NCBI GenBank assembly: GCA_024636935.1
Contig: JAGXGC010000035.1
Span: forward strand, 20,397-84,396
Direction: 5' to 3'
Source: Sideroxydans sp.
GTDB taxonomy: Bacteria; Pseudomonadota; Gammaproteobacteria; Burkholderiales; Gallionellaceae
DNA length: 64,000 bases
Shown here: positions 1-7,831 of the stretch, in pieces
How positions within the stretch are numbered: position 1 is the first letter of the stretch
How the letters are laid out: each line of letters starts with the position of its first letter
Notes under the pieces: model-generated
Told to the model about the DNA's origin: nothing
The model's input: only the letters and a program-made list of their open reading frames with translations
The model's database searches: none
Program-made: the position numbers and the translations under genes

Positions 1-501
1 TCCATCCAAGCCGCACTGAGTGTCGTACGTCGCCGTGCGCGAAGCCTAGGTATCGAGGACAACTTCTACGAGAAGAAGGACTTGCATATCCACCTGCCGG
101 AAGGTGCGACGCCCAAGGATGGTCCCAGTGCCGGTATCGGCATCTGCACTGCCATGGTGTCTGCATTGACCGACATTCCAGTGCGCGCCGATGTGGCGAT
201 GACCGGTGAGATCACTTTGCGTGGCGAAGTGTTGCCCATCGGCGGCTTGAAAGAGAAGTTGCTGGCGGCACAGCGCGGCGGTATCAAGGTCGTGCTGATC
301 CCAGAAGAGAATGTAAAGGACTTGGTAGAGATTCCAGACAATGTGAAGAACAAGCTAGATATCCATCCGGTGAAGTGGATCGAACAAGTGCTGGAGATCG
401 CACTTGAGCGTAAGCCTGAACCGCTGCCAGAAGTGGCGGCTGATCCGGCTGCAGCATCAGCTGTAGTTGAAGCTGCTACGCCAGTCGCAGTCAAGCATTG
501 A
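1..501 (+). CDS. lon: ATP-dependent protease Lon, C-terminal part (5' truncated by window)
   Basis: The reading frame is open from the first base, so this is the end of a longer gene. It encodes the S16 protease domain of Lon, the cytoplasmic AAA+ protease that degrades misfolded and regulatory proteins. The catalytic serine motif PKDGPSAG and the downstream [10 protein letters not shown] motif with the catalytic lysine are both present, and the closing [11 protein letters not shown] stretch is typical of Lon. The tail after the domain is Ala/Glu/Pro-rich. The ATPase and N-terminal domains lie upstream of the window. In related bacteria lon is often followed by hupB, which is missing here; tRNA genes follow directly. 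Confidence 0.96.
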   Translation, partial: SIQAALSVVRRRARSLGIEDNFYEKKDLHIHLPEGATPKDGPSAGIGICTAMVSALTDIPVRADVAMTGEITLRGEVLPIGGLKEKLLAAQRGGIKVVLIPEENVKDLVEIPDNVKNKLDIHPVKWIEQVLEIALERKPEPLPEVAADPAAASAVVEAATPVAVKH

Positions 502-510
502 TCTGACAAA

Positions 511-546
511 TGCGTGGCGACGAGTAATCTTCGCCGCGCATTTTTT
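511..546 (+). terminator. Rho-independent terminator of lon
   Basis: A 10-bp stem (TGCGTGGCGA paired with TCGCCGCGCA, one G-T wobble) with a 10-nt loop is followed by TTTTTT. It begins ten bases after the lon stop codon. Confidence 0.85.
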
Positions 547-585
547 GTCTTCGCCAACCTAATGAAGTTTTTTTCAGCGGGGTCA

Positions 586-613
586 TTGGCAAAGAGTAAA
601 GTTTCTGTATAAT
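586..613 (+). promoter_or_regulatory. Sigma-70 type promoter for the tRNA-Val/tRNA-Asp unit
   Basis: TTGGCA (586-591) and a perfect TATAAT (608-613) are separated by 16 bp, just ahead of tRNA-Val. The bases after the -10 box are GC-rich (GCGCCGC), as in stable-RNA promoters under stringent control. Confidence 0.75.
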
Positions 614-627
614 GCGCCGCTTTCCGA

Positions 628-703
628 GGGTGCTTAGCTCAGCTGGTAGAGCACCGCCCTTACAAGGCGATGGTCGGCGGTTCGAACCCGTCAGCACCCA
701 CCA
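628..703 (+). tRNA. tRNA-Val (anticodon TAC)
   Basis: This is a complete cloverleaf. The acceptor strand GGGTGCT pairs with AGCACCC, the anticodon loop CTTACAA (659-665) gives TAC, the T-arm contains GGTTCGAACCC, and the 3' CCA is encoded (701-703). The closing pair of the anticodon stem looks mismatched, which is tolerated. It is co-transcribed with the tRNA-Asp that starts 35 bp downstream. Confidence 0.95.
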
Positions 704-738
704 GTAAAAGGAAATTGCAGTAAGCAGTAAGAGTTTAT

Positions 739-815
739 GGAGTGGTAGTTCAGTTGGTTAGAATACCGGCCTGTCACGCCGGGGGTCGCGGGTTCGAGTC
801 CCGTCCACTCCGCCA
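739..815 (+). tRNA. tRNA-Asp (anticodon GTC), integration target
   Basis: This is a complete tRNA. GGAGTGG pairs with CCACTCC, the anticodon is GTC at 773-775, the T-arm is intact and CCA is encoded at 813-815. Its last 18 bases plus one A are repeated at 9465-9483, so an element has integrated into its 3' end and restored the gene with an element-borne copy. No terminator follows directly; the hairpin expected there now lies beyond attR at 9486-9512. Confidence 0.95.
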
Positions 816-816
816 A
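798..816 (+). repeat. attL core (19-bp direct repeat)
   Basis: GTCCCGTCCACTCCGCCAA spans the 3' end of tRNA-Asp plus one base and is identical to 9465-9483. The base to the left differs (A here, T at the other copy), which sets the core limits. Confidence 0.9.
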
Positions 817-859
817 TATATTGATTCGTAAGGGTTTTTAGCCATTTCGGGTCGGTAGT

Positions 860-868
860 GATACAAAG
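860..868 (+). other. Candidate integrase arm-type site (left)
   Basis: GATACAAAG, followed by a G/A-rich stretch ending in ACA, lies 44 bp inside the attL core. The same nonamer occurs at 9365-9373 inside attR, where it also has an inverted copy (9386-9394). A repeated short motif flanking both att cores is what an integrase arm-binding site would look like. The function is inferred. Confidence 0.35.
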
Positions 869-869
869 T

Positions 870-899
870 AGGGACACAACATAACTTGTTGCTGTCCCT
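870..899 (+). promoter_or_regulatory. Stem-loop directly upstream of the integrase start codon
   Basis: AGGGACA plus CAAC pairs with GTTG plus TGTCCCT, with one bulged C and the loop ATAACTT. The hairpin ends 5 bases before the integrase ATG at 905 and occupies the place where a Shine-Dalgarno sequence would be; none is visible. It could damp translation of transcripts reading through from the tRNA promoter, or act as a weak terminator, though the T-run is poor. Confidence 0.5.
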
Positions 900-904
900 T
901 CTTT

Positions 905-2314
905 ATGCCCATAAATCTAGCGCATCACCTGAAAATCTCCCGTCACGGCGTTTTCTATTTCCGCATGGCAGTTCCTGCCGCATTGCGTCCATACATCGGC
1001 AAGCGTGAAATCATCAAGTCACTCAGAACCCGTGAACCAGCCGCCGCCAGAAAACTCGCTTATACTTTTGCCTCCCAAACATTCGCATGGTTTTCTACGA
1101 TGGCTTATGACCCAAAGAGATTCAACCCGCTCGATGTCTCAACGTTCCCAACAGCCAAAGAGATTCGCCCATATGATATCGACTTGGCACGCGGCATCCT
1201 AAAAAGCGATGGGCCGGATGACCACGCCAGAATGATGGAAGCGCTGGCAATGATGAAATCCATGCCAGCATCACAGCCTGTAACGGCCCCAGCACCCGCG
1301 CAATGGACTGAACCGACACCAGCCCATACCATGACCCTTTCTAAGGCGTTAGCGGCTTATCTGGCGACTATTCAAAACGATAAAACCAGAAACGCCACTG
1401 AGCGGGAAATCAAACGCTTCATAGAATGCTGTGGTGACGTCGAGATTCACAAAGTGAGTGGCGTTGATGTTGTGAACTGGAACGCAAAGTTATTGGCAGG
1501 TGAGCCAGACAAGAAAAGGAAAGCACAAGCTCCACGAACTGCCGACAACTCAATCCAGTTCCTACAAGGTTTGCTGAAATGGGCGCAAAGAAAAGAATAC
1601 ATACATCACAGCGCTAAGATTGTGACCGAGGGTAAAGCCAACCTAACTAAGAAGCAACGAACGAATGCCACCAAGGGCGCAGAAGCATTTAGCGCTGAGC
1701 AGCTCGTCAAGATTTTTGAGACTGAGATGTATAAGAGTTTCTACGGAGATAATCGTAGCCGCTATTGGTTTCCCTTGATAGCGCTATTCACAGGAATGCG
1801 AAAGGAAGAAATCGCTCAACTGACGCCCGCTGATATTAAGGCTGAGTACGGCAGCGGGGTTTACTACTTCGATATCAATCGAAACTGGGATAAGACTACG
1901 AAGACAATCAACGCACTTCGCTATATTCCAATTCACGACACGCTGATGAAGCTTGGATTTATGGACTATGTGCTTAGCCGTAGAAGTGCGCCCACGCTAT
2001 TTAGCGACACTGGCAATGCTGTGAGTCACGCATTTATTCGGTATCTCGAAAAAATCGGGGTGAAGGATAAGGACGATAAGCGCAGGATGGTGTTCCACTC
2101 ATTCAGAGATACATTCAACAATGTATTAGCAACGCCAGCATTTAAAGTCCAAGAGCGTTTGCGCTATGCGCTGATGGGGCACTCAAAAGAGGGCGATACA
2201 AACGCCACAAACTACACGAAGCAAATCACGGTGAAAGAGAACAAGGAGTGTGGCATAGATTTCTTGGTTTTTGAGGAAACAGTGGCAGGTGTGACACACA
2301 GGCTGGATTTATAA
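905..2314 (+). CDS. Tyrosine recombinase/integrase of the IME
   Basis: This 469-residue site-specific recombinase is expected to integrate and excise the element at tRNA-Asp. The N-terminus (residues about 5-55) resembles the DUF6538 domain common in tRNA-targeting integrases. A SAM-like core-binding domain follows at about 145-235 and the catalytic domain runs from about 265. The catalytic set is complete: Arg299 in TGMRKEE, His398 and Arg401 in HSFRDT, His426 in MGHS and the nucleophile Tyr437. It starts 89 bp after attL and has no obvious ribosome-binding site behind a hairpin (870-899). No excisionase gene is recognisable. Confidence 0.93.
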   Translation: MPINLAHHLKISRHGVFYFRMAVPAALRPYIGKREIIKSLRTREPAAARKLAYTFASQTFAWFSTMAYDPKRFNPLDVSTFPTAKEIRPYDIDLARGILKSDGPDDHARMMEALAMMKSMPASQPVTAPAPAQWTEPTPAHTMTLSKALAAYLATIQNDKTRNATEREIKRFIECCGDVEIHKVSGVDVVNWNAKLLAGEPDKKRKAQAPRTADNSIQFLQGLLKWAQRKEYIHHSAKIVTEGKANLTKKQRTNATKGAEAFSAEQLVKIFETEMYKSFYGDNRSRYWFPLIALFTGMRKEEIAQLTPADIKAEYGSGVYYFDINRNWDKTTKTINALRYIPIHDTLMKLGFMDYVLSRRSAPTLFSDTGNAVSHAFIRYLEKIGVKDKDDKRRMVFHSFRDTFNNVLATPAFKVQERLRYALMGHSKEGDTNATNYTKQITVKENKECGIDFLVFEETVAGVTHRLDL

Positions 2315-2323
2315 GGAGCGAAC

Positions 2324-3001
2324 ATGGATAAAGTGTGTGCGATAGATTGGGGGCTGACTCTTGAATACATCAAGGTCGTGTTGAGTTGGCCACCAATGGC
2401 AGTATTGATTGTCGCCGTAGTTATCGTCCGTTTTCAGAAGCCTTTGGAAGACCTGATAAATCGTATTGAGGAAGGCGATATTTTCGGTCAGACAATAAAA
2501 GCTCCACGGCCAGTTCAGCAGGTTGATAAGGTACAGGATAAGTTGGCTGAGGCGTCAAAAGGCCAAGCAGCCGAGGAAGCGGATGCCCCATTGCCGCCAG
2601 AACTACTAGGTGACCCTAATGCTCATGCTGCGGTTGAGTGGGTTAAGAACAACCCTGCGCAAACTGTTATTGAGTATAAGAACTTAATGTTCAGCTATGG
2701 CGCAGAGAGGGTATTCAACCGTATTTATGGTACTCAGGTTGAGATGCTTGAATATCTGTCTCATTGTGAGAATCCTGTCACCTTAATGCAGCTCAATCCT
2801 TTTCATGAGAGGCATCAGGCTATTGCTGGGAGCCATGAGTATTTGCTGAAAGATTATGTGGATTTCTTGGTGAACTTCTTGGTTGTTCAGCGCGAAGGTA
2901 GTGAAAATATCCAGCTCTATAAAATCACAGACCAAGGCATTGAGTTTCTTTCTTACATCAAGAAGCATTATCCGATGAACTGGAATCAGCGATTGTATTA
3001 A
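2324..3001 (+). CDS. Membrane-anchored hypothetical protein of the IME
   Basis: The family is not recognised. The 225-residue protein has one N-terminal transmembrane segment (about residues 19-36, PPMAVLIVAVVIV), a charged linker rich in Ala/Glu/Lys (about 55-90) and a C-terminal globular part. The end of that part (LYKITDQGIEFLSYI) reads like a winged-helix tail. A GGAG-type ribosome-binding site precedes the ATG, and the gene starts 9 bp after the integrase stop, so the two are probably co-transcribed. Its place between integrase and restriction cargo suggests an accessory or defence role, but nothing shows the function directly. Confidence 0.6.
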   Translation: MDKVCAIDWGLTLEYIKVVLSWPPMAVLIVAVVIVRFQKPLEDLINRIEEGDIFGQTIKAPRPVQQVDKVQDKLAEASKGQAAEEADAPLPPELLGDPNAHAAVEWVKNNPAQTVIEYKNLMFSYGAERVFNRIYGTQVEMLEYLSHCENPVTLMQLNPFHERHQAIAGSHEYLLKDYVDFLVNFLVVQREGSENIQLYKITDQGIEFLSYIKKHYPMNWNQRLY

Positions 3002-3638
3002 GAAAAGTTAAAAGTTTGACTTCCATAAGGATTCTGCTTCACTAGGGGTGTGGCGGGACAGAGAGAGGACGAGCGCTCTTTGATAAATGCGCGGGCGTGA
3101 GACCTAGCGGACAAGCCAGAACAACTCGGTGTTTTATGCGTCGCGTGAGTGTTGGGTGACCTTGTCCTTGACCCCTCCAACATTTGTAGCCTCGATTCGG
3201 GCATCGGATTTTAGAGTTTGTGAGCGGTCAGAATGGAACGATACACAGCCGCATTGAGAGACTAGACGACAGACCAAGTATCGGGGGCGCTAATGTCCTG
3301 AACTGTTCGAGCCGGAGCGATTAGAACCGAACCGGTGCCAATATGTGGGTGGCCAAAGTCCAAACTTGTAAGCGAAATATTTTTTTCTCTTACATTTTTT
3401 GGGGAGACTTTGGCCGCACAGTGGGGGGCAAGAGACAAATCAAAGAGGGTCACCACGCCCATTATTCATAGTTGGGCAAGATTTATTCAGGATAGAGCAA
3501 TACCCTCAGAAGTAAGGAACAGAAGAGCAAACCATAAGACGAGGCAAGAAAGCAAAACGCCCAAGCGCGTTCTAATCCATGCTTTACAACTTTCGCCCTA
3601 CATAGCACCATGCGCCAGTTCATAAAACTGACCACGCA
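3002..3638 (+). other. 637-bp non-coding stretch inside the IME
   Basis: No convincing gene is visible; a 96-codon frame at 3335-3625 has no ribosome-binding site, unlikely composition and no recognisable content. The stretch contains one long hairpin (3344-3420) and presumably the promoter and any control region for the restriction-modification gene. The size is unusual for so compact an element. Confidence 0.6.
3344..3420 (+). promoter_or_regulatory. Long imperfect stem-loop upstream of the R-M gene
   Basis: A perfect 10-bp arm GGCCAAAGTC (3351-3360) pairs with GACTTTGGCC (3406-3415). Inside it TGTAAG (3367-3372) pairs with CTTACA (3389-3394), and outside it TGTG (3344-3347) can pair with CACA (3417-3420). 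The internal loops contain T-runs. It may be a regulatory RNA structure or terminator ahead of the methyltransferase-nuclease gene; the role is inferred. Confidence 0.5.
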
Positions 3639-6506
3639 ATGACACCACAACAGTTCATCAAAAAATGGAAAGATAGCCAACTCGGAGAGCGGGCAAGTTA
3701 CCAAATCCACTTTACTGACCTTTGCGCACTCGTTGGCGTTCCAGCTCCCACACCTGACAGCAAAGACACCTATTGCTATGAACGCGGAGCAACACGCACG
3801 GGAGCAGGTAGAGGCTGGGCTGATGTATGGAAGCAAGGACACTTCGCATTTGAGTACAAAGCCAGAGACCGAAACCTAGGTGATGCGTTAAAGCAGTTGA
3901 TGACATACGCGCTTGCGTTGGAGAGTCCACCGCTGCTTGTCGTGTGCGATACACACATCATCGAAATCCACACGCATTTTACTAATGCCCCGTCCGAAGT
4001 TCACACCATCGCACTCGACGACATAGGCGAAACCTCTAACCTTGAAAAACTGCGCTGGCTGTTCAACTCGCCAGAGAAGTTCTACCCCAAACGCACAATC
4101 TCTCAAATCACAGAAGAAGCGGCGGGCAAGTTCGCCGCGCTTGCTCAATCCTTGAATAGCAGAGGACATAAGCCGCAAATCGTGGCGCACTTCCTTAATC
4201 AATGCCTGTTCTGTATGTTCTCCGAAGATGCGGGGTTGTTGCCTAAAAGGTTGTTTGAGCGCTTGCTGGATAAAAGTCAGACCGACCCCGACAAACTCTC
4301 GACACGGCTTGAATCCTTATTTGTCTCGATGCGCAAAGGCGGCGACTTCGGCGCAGATGAAATCTCTTGGTTCAACGGTGGGCTATTCGAGAAGATAGAA
4401 GTCCTCCCGCTGACCACTGATGAAATCAAGATGCTCTTCGAAGCATCTAAGCTCGATTGGAGTGGGATTGAGCCATCCATATTCGGAACACTATTTGAGC
4501 GCGGCCTAGACCCTCAGAAACGCTCTCAACTTGGTGCGCACTACACTGACCAGCAATCAATCATGCGCATCATCAATCCTGTGATTGTTGAGCCTCTAAC
4601 AAAAGAATGGGAAGCCGCACGCACTGAGATTGAGGGCAAGATAGCCAAGCGTAAGAAAAGCGGAGACAAGGCGGAGCGTGATGCTCGCGCCGTTTTCACC
4701 ACCTACCTTGAAAAGCTCCAAAACTTCAAAGTACTCGACCCTGCGTGCGGGAGCGGAAACTTCCTTTTCCTTGCCTTGCGTGCGTTGAAAGACCTCGAAC
4801 ACAAAGCCAACCTGGATGCGGAAGCCTTGGGGCTAAATCGGCAAATCAACATCGAAGTGTCGCCCGCCAATGTACTAGGGATTGAACTCAACTCATATGC
4901 CGCAGAACTTGCCCGCGTCACGGTGTGGATTGGTGAAATCCAGTGGATGCTCAAAAATGGCTACCCCATCCGCAAAAATCCTATTCTCCAATCGCTCGAC
5001 CATATCGAGAACCGTGATGCGGTGTTGAATGCCAACGGCACAGAAGCCAAGTGGCCTGTCGTCTATGCCATCATCGGCAACCCGCCGTTTTTGGGCGATA
5101 AGAAAATGCGCGGTGAGTTAGGCGATGACTATACCAATGCCCTGCGTAAGTGCTATGCCAGCCGCGTTGCGGGTGGTGCGGATTTGGTTGTTTATTGGTT
5201 TGAGAAATCACGAGCACACATTGAAGCAGGAAACTGTCAGCGAGCAGGGCTAGTGTCGACCAACTCCATTCGAGGAGGTGCTAACCAATCAACTTTGGCA
5301 CGCATTGGAGAAACAACTAAAATATTTAATGCGTGGAGTGATGAAGAATGGATTAACGAAGGCGCAGCCGTGCGTGTGTCGTTAGTTTGCTTTGGAGATG
5401 GAGGGGAAGCGAAACTGAATGGCATATCTGTTGATGCGATTCATGCCGATTTAACCGCCGGTGAAGGATTGAATCTCACACAAGCAAAGGTGCTTAAATC
5501 CAATGCGGGAGTTGGATTTATTGGAACTCAAAAAAGCGGGGACTTCGACATTGATGGCAGTTTGGCTCGCACGTGGTTGAGACAGCCCAACCCGAATGGG
5601 AAGTCCAATAGCGATGTGGTTCGCCCTTGGGTCAATGGCATGGATATTACACGCCGCCCATCAGATACTTGGATTGTTGATTTTGGTGTCTCGTTAAGCG
5701 AACAAGCGGCTTCCCAATATGAAATCCCGTTTGAGCATATTTCTTCAGCAGTTCACACGCATCTCTTATCAAAGCGTGCTGAATGGCTCTCGCAGGGGAA
5801 GAATACCAAGCACCTTGATAAGCAAATCCAGACTTGGCATTTGCTGTGGTGTACACGTGAAGAGATGCGCAAAGCTTTGAATGGTAAACGTCGCTATATC
5901 GGGACTCCCCGAAATGGTAAGTATCGTTTGTTTAAGTGGCTAGATATAACTGTTCTGCCTGATTGCCAAGTTGTGGCTATTGCTCGTGATGATGACATTA
6001 GCTTTGGTATCGTCCATTCGCGCTTTCACGAACAGTGGGCATTGCGAGTCTGTTCTTGGCTCGGAGTCGGTAATGACCCCCGATACACTCCAACAACTAC
6101 GTTTGAAACCTTCCCCTTTCCAGAAGGGCTAACGCCAGACCTGCCAGAGGCGAGTTTTTCTAATCCAGCTGCTGAGGCAATAGCCACCGCAGCACAGGAG
6201 CTAAACAAGCTGCGGGATAACTGGCTTAATCCTATCGAATGGGTAGATTGGGTGCGCACACCCGAAGAAGAAAAAGCGGGCTATCCCTTGCGCCCTGTTG
6301 CCAAAGTAGGACATGAGGCCGACTTAAAGAAGCGCACCCTCACCAATCTATACAATCTGCGCCCTGCGTGGCTGGACAATGCCCACAAGTTGCTAGATGC
6401 GGCAGTCGCCAAGGCTTACGGCTGGAACGACTACACACCAGAGATGCCCGATGAGGAAATCTTGCGCCGTTTGCTTGTTTTGAATCTGAAATCTGCCCAC
6501 TCTTAG
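3639..6506 (+). CDS. Type IIL (MmeI-like) restriction-modification fusion enzyme
   Basis: This 955-residue protein combines endonuclease, N6-adenine methyltransferase and target recognition in one chain. Near the N-terminus Asp62, Glu72 and Lys74 form the D-X9-E-X-K nuclease motif reported for MmeI. A helical connector follows. SAM-binding motif I is DPACGSGNF (from Asp367) and catalytic motif IV is NPPF (481-484), as in adenine-N6 enzymes. The C-terminal third is the likely target recognition domain (about 640-830). Length fits the 900-1000 residue family. No separate methylase or specificity subunit is nearby, consistent with a stand-alone system protecting host and element. The recognition sequence cannot be read from the gene. 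Confidence 0.9.
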   Translation: MTPQQFIKKWKDSQLGERASYQIHFTDLCALVGVPAPTPDSKDTYCYERGATRTGAGRGWADVWKQGHFAFEYKARDRNLGDALKQLMTYALALESPPLLVVCDTHIIEIHTHFTNAPSEVHTIALDDIGETSNLEKLRWLFNSPEKFYPKRTISQITEEAAGKFAALAQSLNSRGHKPQIVAHFLNQCLFCMFSEDAGLLPKRLFERLLDKSQTDPDKLSTRLESLFVSMRKGGDFGADEISWFNGGLFEKIEVLPLTTDEIKMLFEASKLDWSGIEPSIFGTLFERGLDPQKRSQLGAHYTDQQSIMRIINPVIVEPLTKEWEAARTEIEGKIAKRKKSGDKAERDARAVFTTYLEKLQNFKVLDPACGSGNFLFLALRALKDLEHKANLDAEALGLNRQINIEVSPANVLGIELNSYAAELARVTVWIGEIQWMLKNGYPIRKNPILQSLDHIENRDAVLNANGTEAKWPVVYAIIGNPPFLGDKKMRGELGDDYTNALRKCYASRVAGGADLVVYWFEKSRAHIEAGNCQRAGLVSTNSIRGGANQSTLARIGETTKIFNAWSDEEWINEGAAVRVSLVCFGDGGEAKLNGISVDAIHADLTAGEGLNLTQAKVLKSNAGVGFIGTQKSGDFDIDGSLARTWLRQPNPNGKSNSDVVRPWVNGMDITRRPSDTWIVDFGVSLSEQAASQYEIPFEHISSAVHTHLLSKRAEWLSQGKNTKHLDKQIQTWHLLWCTREEMRKALNGKRRYIGTPRNGKYRLFKWLDITVLPDCQVVAIARDDDISFGIVHSRFHEQWALRVCSWLGVGNDPRYTPTTTFETFPFPEGLTPDLPEASFSNPAAEAIATAAQELNKLRDNWLNPIEWVDWVRTPEEEKAGYPLRPVAKVGHEADLKKRTLTNLYNLRPAWLDNAHKLLDAAVAKAYGWNDYTPEMPDEEILRRLLVLNLKSAHS

Positions 6507-6672
6507 GCAGAACCCCAAGTACCTTACAAAATAACTCGGGAATACTGCGACTATTGGTCGTTGTGTTCCTGTTTCTTGTCTCTGAATTGTTTGCTCCTTT
6601 CCATACCCCCATTTCATTGGCCTTTGTGTCAGTCATGAATTGAGGGATTTGAGCGTAAGTCATTGAAAGAGA

Positions 6673-6701
6673 TGGACAAAATAGACATTTTTTGATATGA
6701 T
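6673..6701 (+). promoter_or_regulatory. Sigma-70 type promoter for the ankyrin gene
   Basis: TGGACA (6673-6678) and TATGAT (6696-6701) are separated by 17 bp, 35 bp ahead of the chosen start codon. The rest of the 229-bp gap after the R-M gene shows nothing recognisable. Confidence 0.6.
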
Positions 6702-6735
6702 TCATCCCTCAATAAAAACAAGGGAGGAACTAACA

Positions 6736-7269
6736 ATGAAAGGAAATAAGCGTTTAAATCAAAACCTCGTCAAGGCAGTCAAACAAGGGAATGTTGAGGA
6801 AGTTAGGCGATTGTTAGAGCGAGGGGCAAATGTCCTAGCAAGGTGTCACGATGGCCATTCAGTTCTTGAACACGCATTGTTTCATTTTGAGAACAAAGAA
6901 ATATCTGAGTTGCTATTACAGAATGGAGCTGACCCTGATGTTTTGATTGGGTGCAACAAAGATATTCCTGCCGTTTTATCGGCTGTTGCGTTCTGTGACG
7001 GCGAGGACCCATATGCTGCCCGAGCAGTGTACCTTTCATCAAGATTTACTAAACCAGAAGATAGGGTTTCAATGTTGATTCGGTATGGCGCAAATCCTTA
7101 CCTTTTTGGAGGGCGCGAGAACAATGCGTTATATATCGCGCAGGAAAGTGGGCGAGAAGACCTCGTTGAGCTATTAGTGAACGGTAGAGCAGAAGTAGAA
7201 AAGAACGCATTGGAAATGGTGCTGCCAGTATTGCCGGAGGTGGCTAGCCGTCCAAGGGCTCGTTTATGA
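6736..7269 (+). CDS. Ankyrin-repeat protein of the IME
   Basis: The 177-residue protein is built from ankyrin-type helical repeats. The first repeat (about residues 8-40) reads LVKAVKQGNVEEVRRLLERGANV, then the LLLQNGADPDVL and LIRYGANPYLF units follow, and the last (EDLVELLVNG) is near the C-terminus. Such proteins bind other proteins and have no enzyme function of their own. The ATG at 6736 is chosen over one 39 bp upstream because AGGGAGG (6721-6727) lies at correct distance and the promoter at 6673-6701 would start transcription inside the longer form. Sitting between R-M and mob genes, it is element cargo of unknown partner. Confidence 0.8.
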   Translation: MKGNKRLNQNLVKAVKQGNVEEVRRLLERGANVLARCHDGHSVLEHALFHFENKEISELLLQNGADPDVLIGCNKDIPAVLSAVAFCDGEDPYAARAVYLSSRFTKPEDRVSMLIRYGANPYLFGGRENNALYIAQESGREDLVELLVNGRAEVEKNALEMVLPVLPEVASRPRARL

Positions 7270-7274
7270 ACCAA

Positions 7275-7646
7275 CTAATCGCCCCTAGCTTCTGACTGTG
7301 TGAAGCCTTGGGCGGAGGCGCTTTCCTTTATCTCATGCCGCTGGGTCTTCAACAACCCAGCGCCGTAGCGCTCCCAGCCTTTCAGCTTGTCCGCTTCTTT
7401 CTCGTTGTGAATCTGTAACAACGCCCCCAGCAAAATCTCATCCGAAAGCATATTGCCCAACTTCTCTCGGGCGAGGATGACCAATCCGCCGAGGCGGTAT
7501 TTTTCCCGCGCTAGTTCCTTGCGTTCTATCTCCCGCTCACGCGCAGAAATGGCCTTTTGTTTGCGTTGTAAGTCGGCAAGCTGCCTTTCCAACTTCTCCC
7601 GTTTTTGCTCAATCACATTGAGCCGTTGCGCATAGCTGTATCCCAT
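7275..7646 (-). CDS. TraD-like conjugal transfer accessory protein
   Basis: The 123-residue, highly charged protein starts with a coiled coil (about residues 8-48, rich in Lys/Arg/Glu). It then has the segment RLGGLVILAREKLGN, which matches the Arg/Lys-LGGL core of the TraD/MobC-type accessory proteins found beside MobA/MobL relaxases. It is transcribed away from the relaxase, with the candidate oriT in the space between them, the usual arrangement for MobQ modules. Its probable role is to help the relaxosome assemble at oriT. It converges with the ankyrin gene with only 5 bp between stops. Confidence 0.7.
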   Translation of the reverse strand: MGYSYAQRLNVIEQKREKLERQLADLQRKQKAISAREREIERKELAREKYRLGGLVILAREKLGNMLSDEILLGALLQIHNEKEADKLKGWERYGAGLLKTQRHEIKESASAQGFTQSEARGD

Positions 7647-7758
7647 AGGTTCTCCTTCTCAGTGGCTACCTCTTATCTGATAGCAGGTTTTTTTAATCGC
7701 GCAACCCATTGACTTAATTAAATATTCAACTATGGATTGTAAGGCAGCACAAAACTAA

Positions 7759-7790
7759 CAGACGCACTTAGGCAACTCTTACGAGTAGCC
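7759..7790 (-). other. Candidate origin of transfer (oriT) of MobQ type
   Basis: Read on the reverse strand, an imperfect inverted repeat GGCTACTC-GTAA-GAGTTGCC (8-bp arms, one mismatch) is followed at once by TAAGTGCGTCTG. In RSF1010-family oriTs an inverted repeat is followed by TAAGTGCG and the nick, as remembered. The site lies in the divergent gap between the TraD-like gene and the relaxase gene, exactly where MobQ oriTs are found. Nicking here would make the relaxase gene enter the recipient last. Confidence 0.6.
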
Positions 7791-7831
7791 GAGCGCCGAG
7801 GTTGAAGCCTCGGAGAAAGGACAAAGCAGGT

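Noticed and set aside
3335..3625. 96-codon forward frame in the gene-free part of the IME.
   Set aside because: It has no ribosome-binding site, includes the stem-loop at 3344-3420, and its composition does not resemble neighbouring genes.
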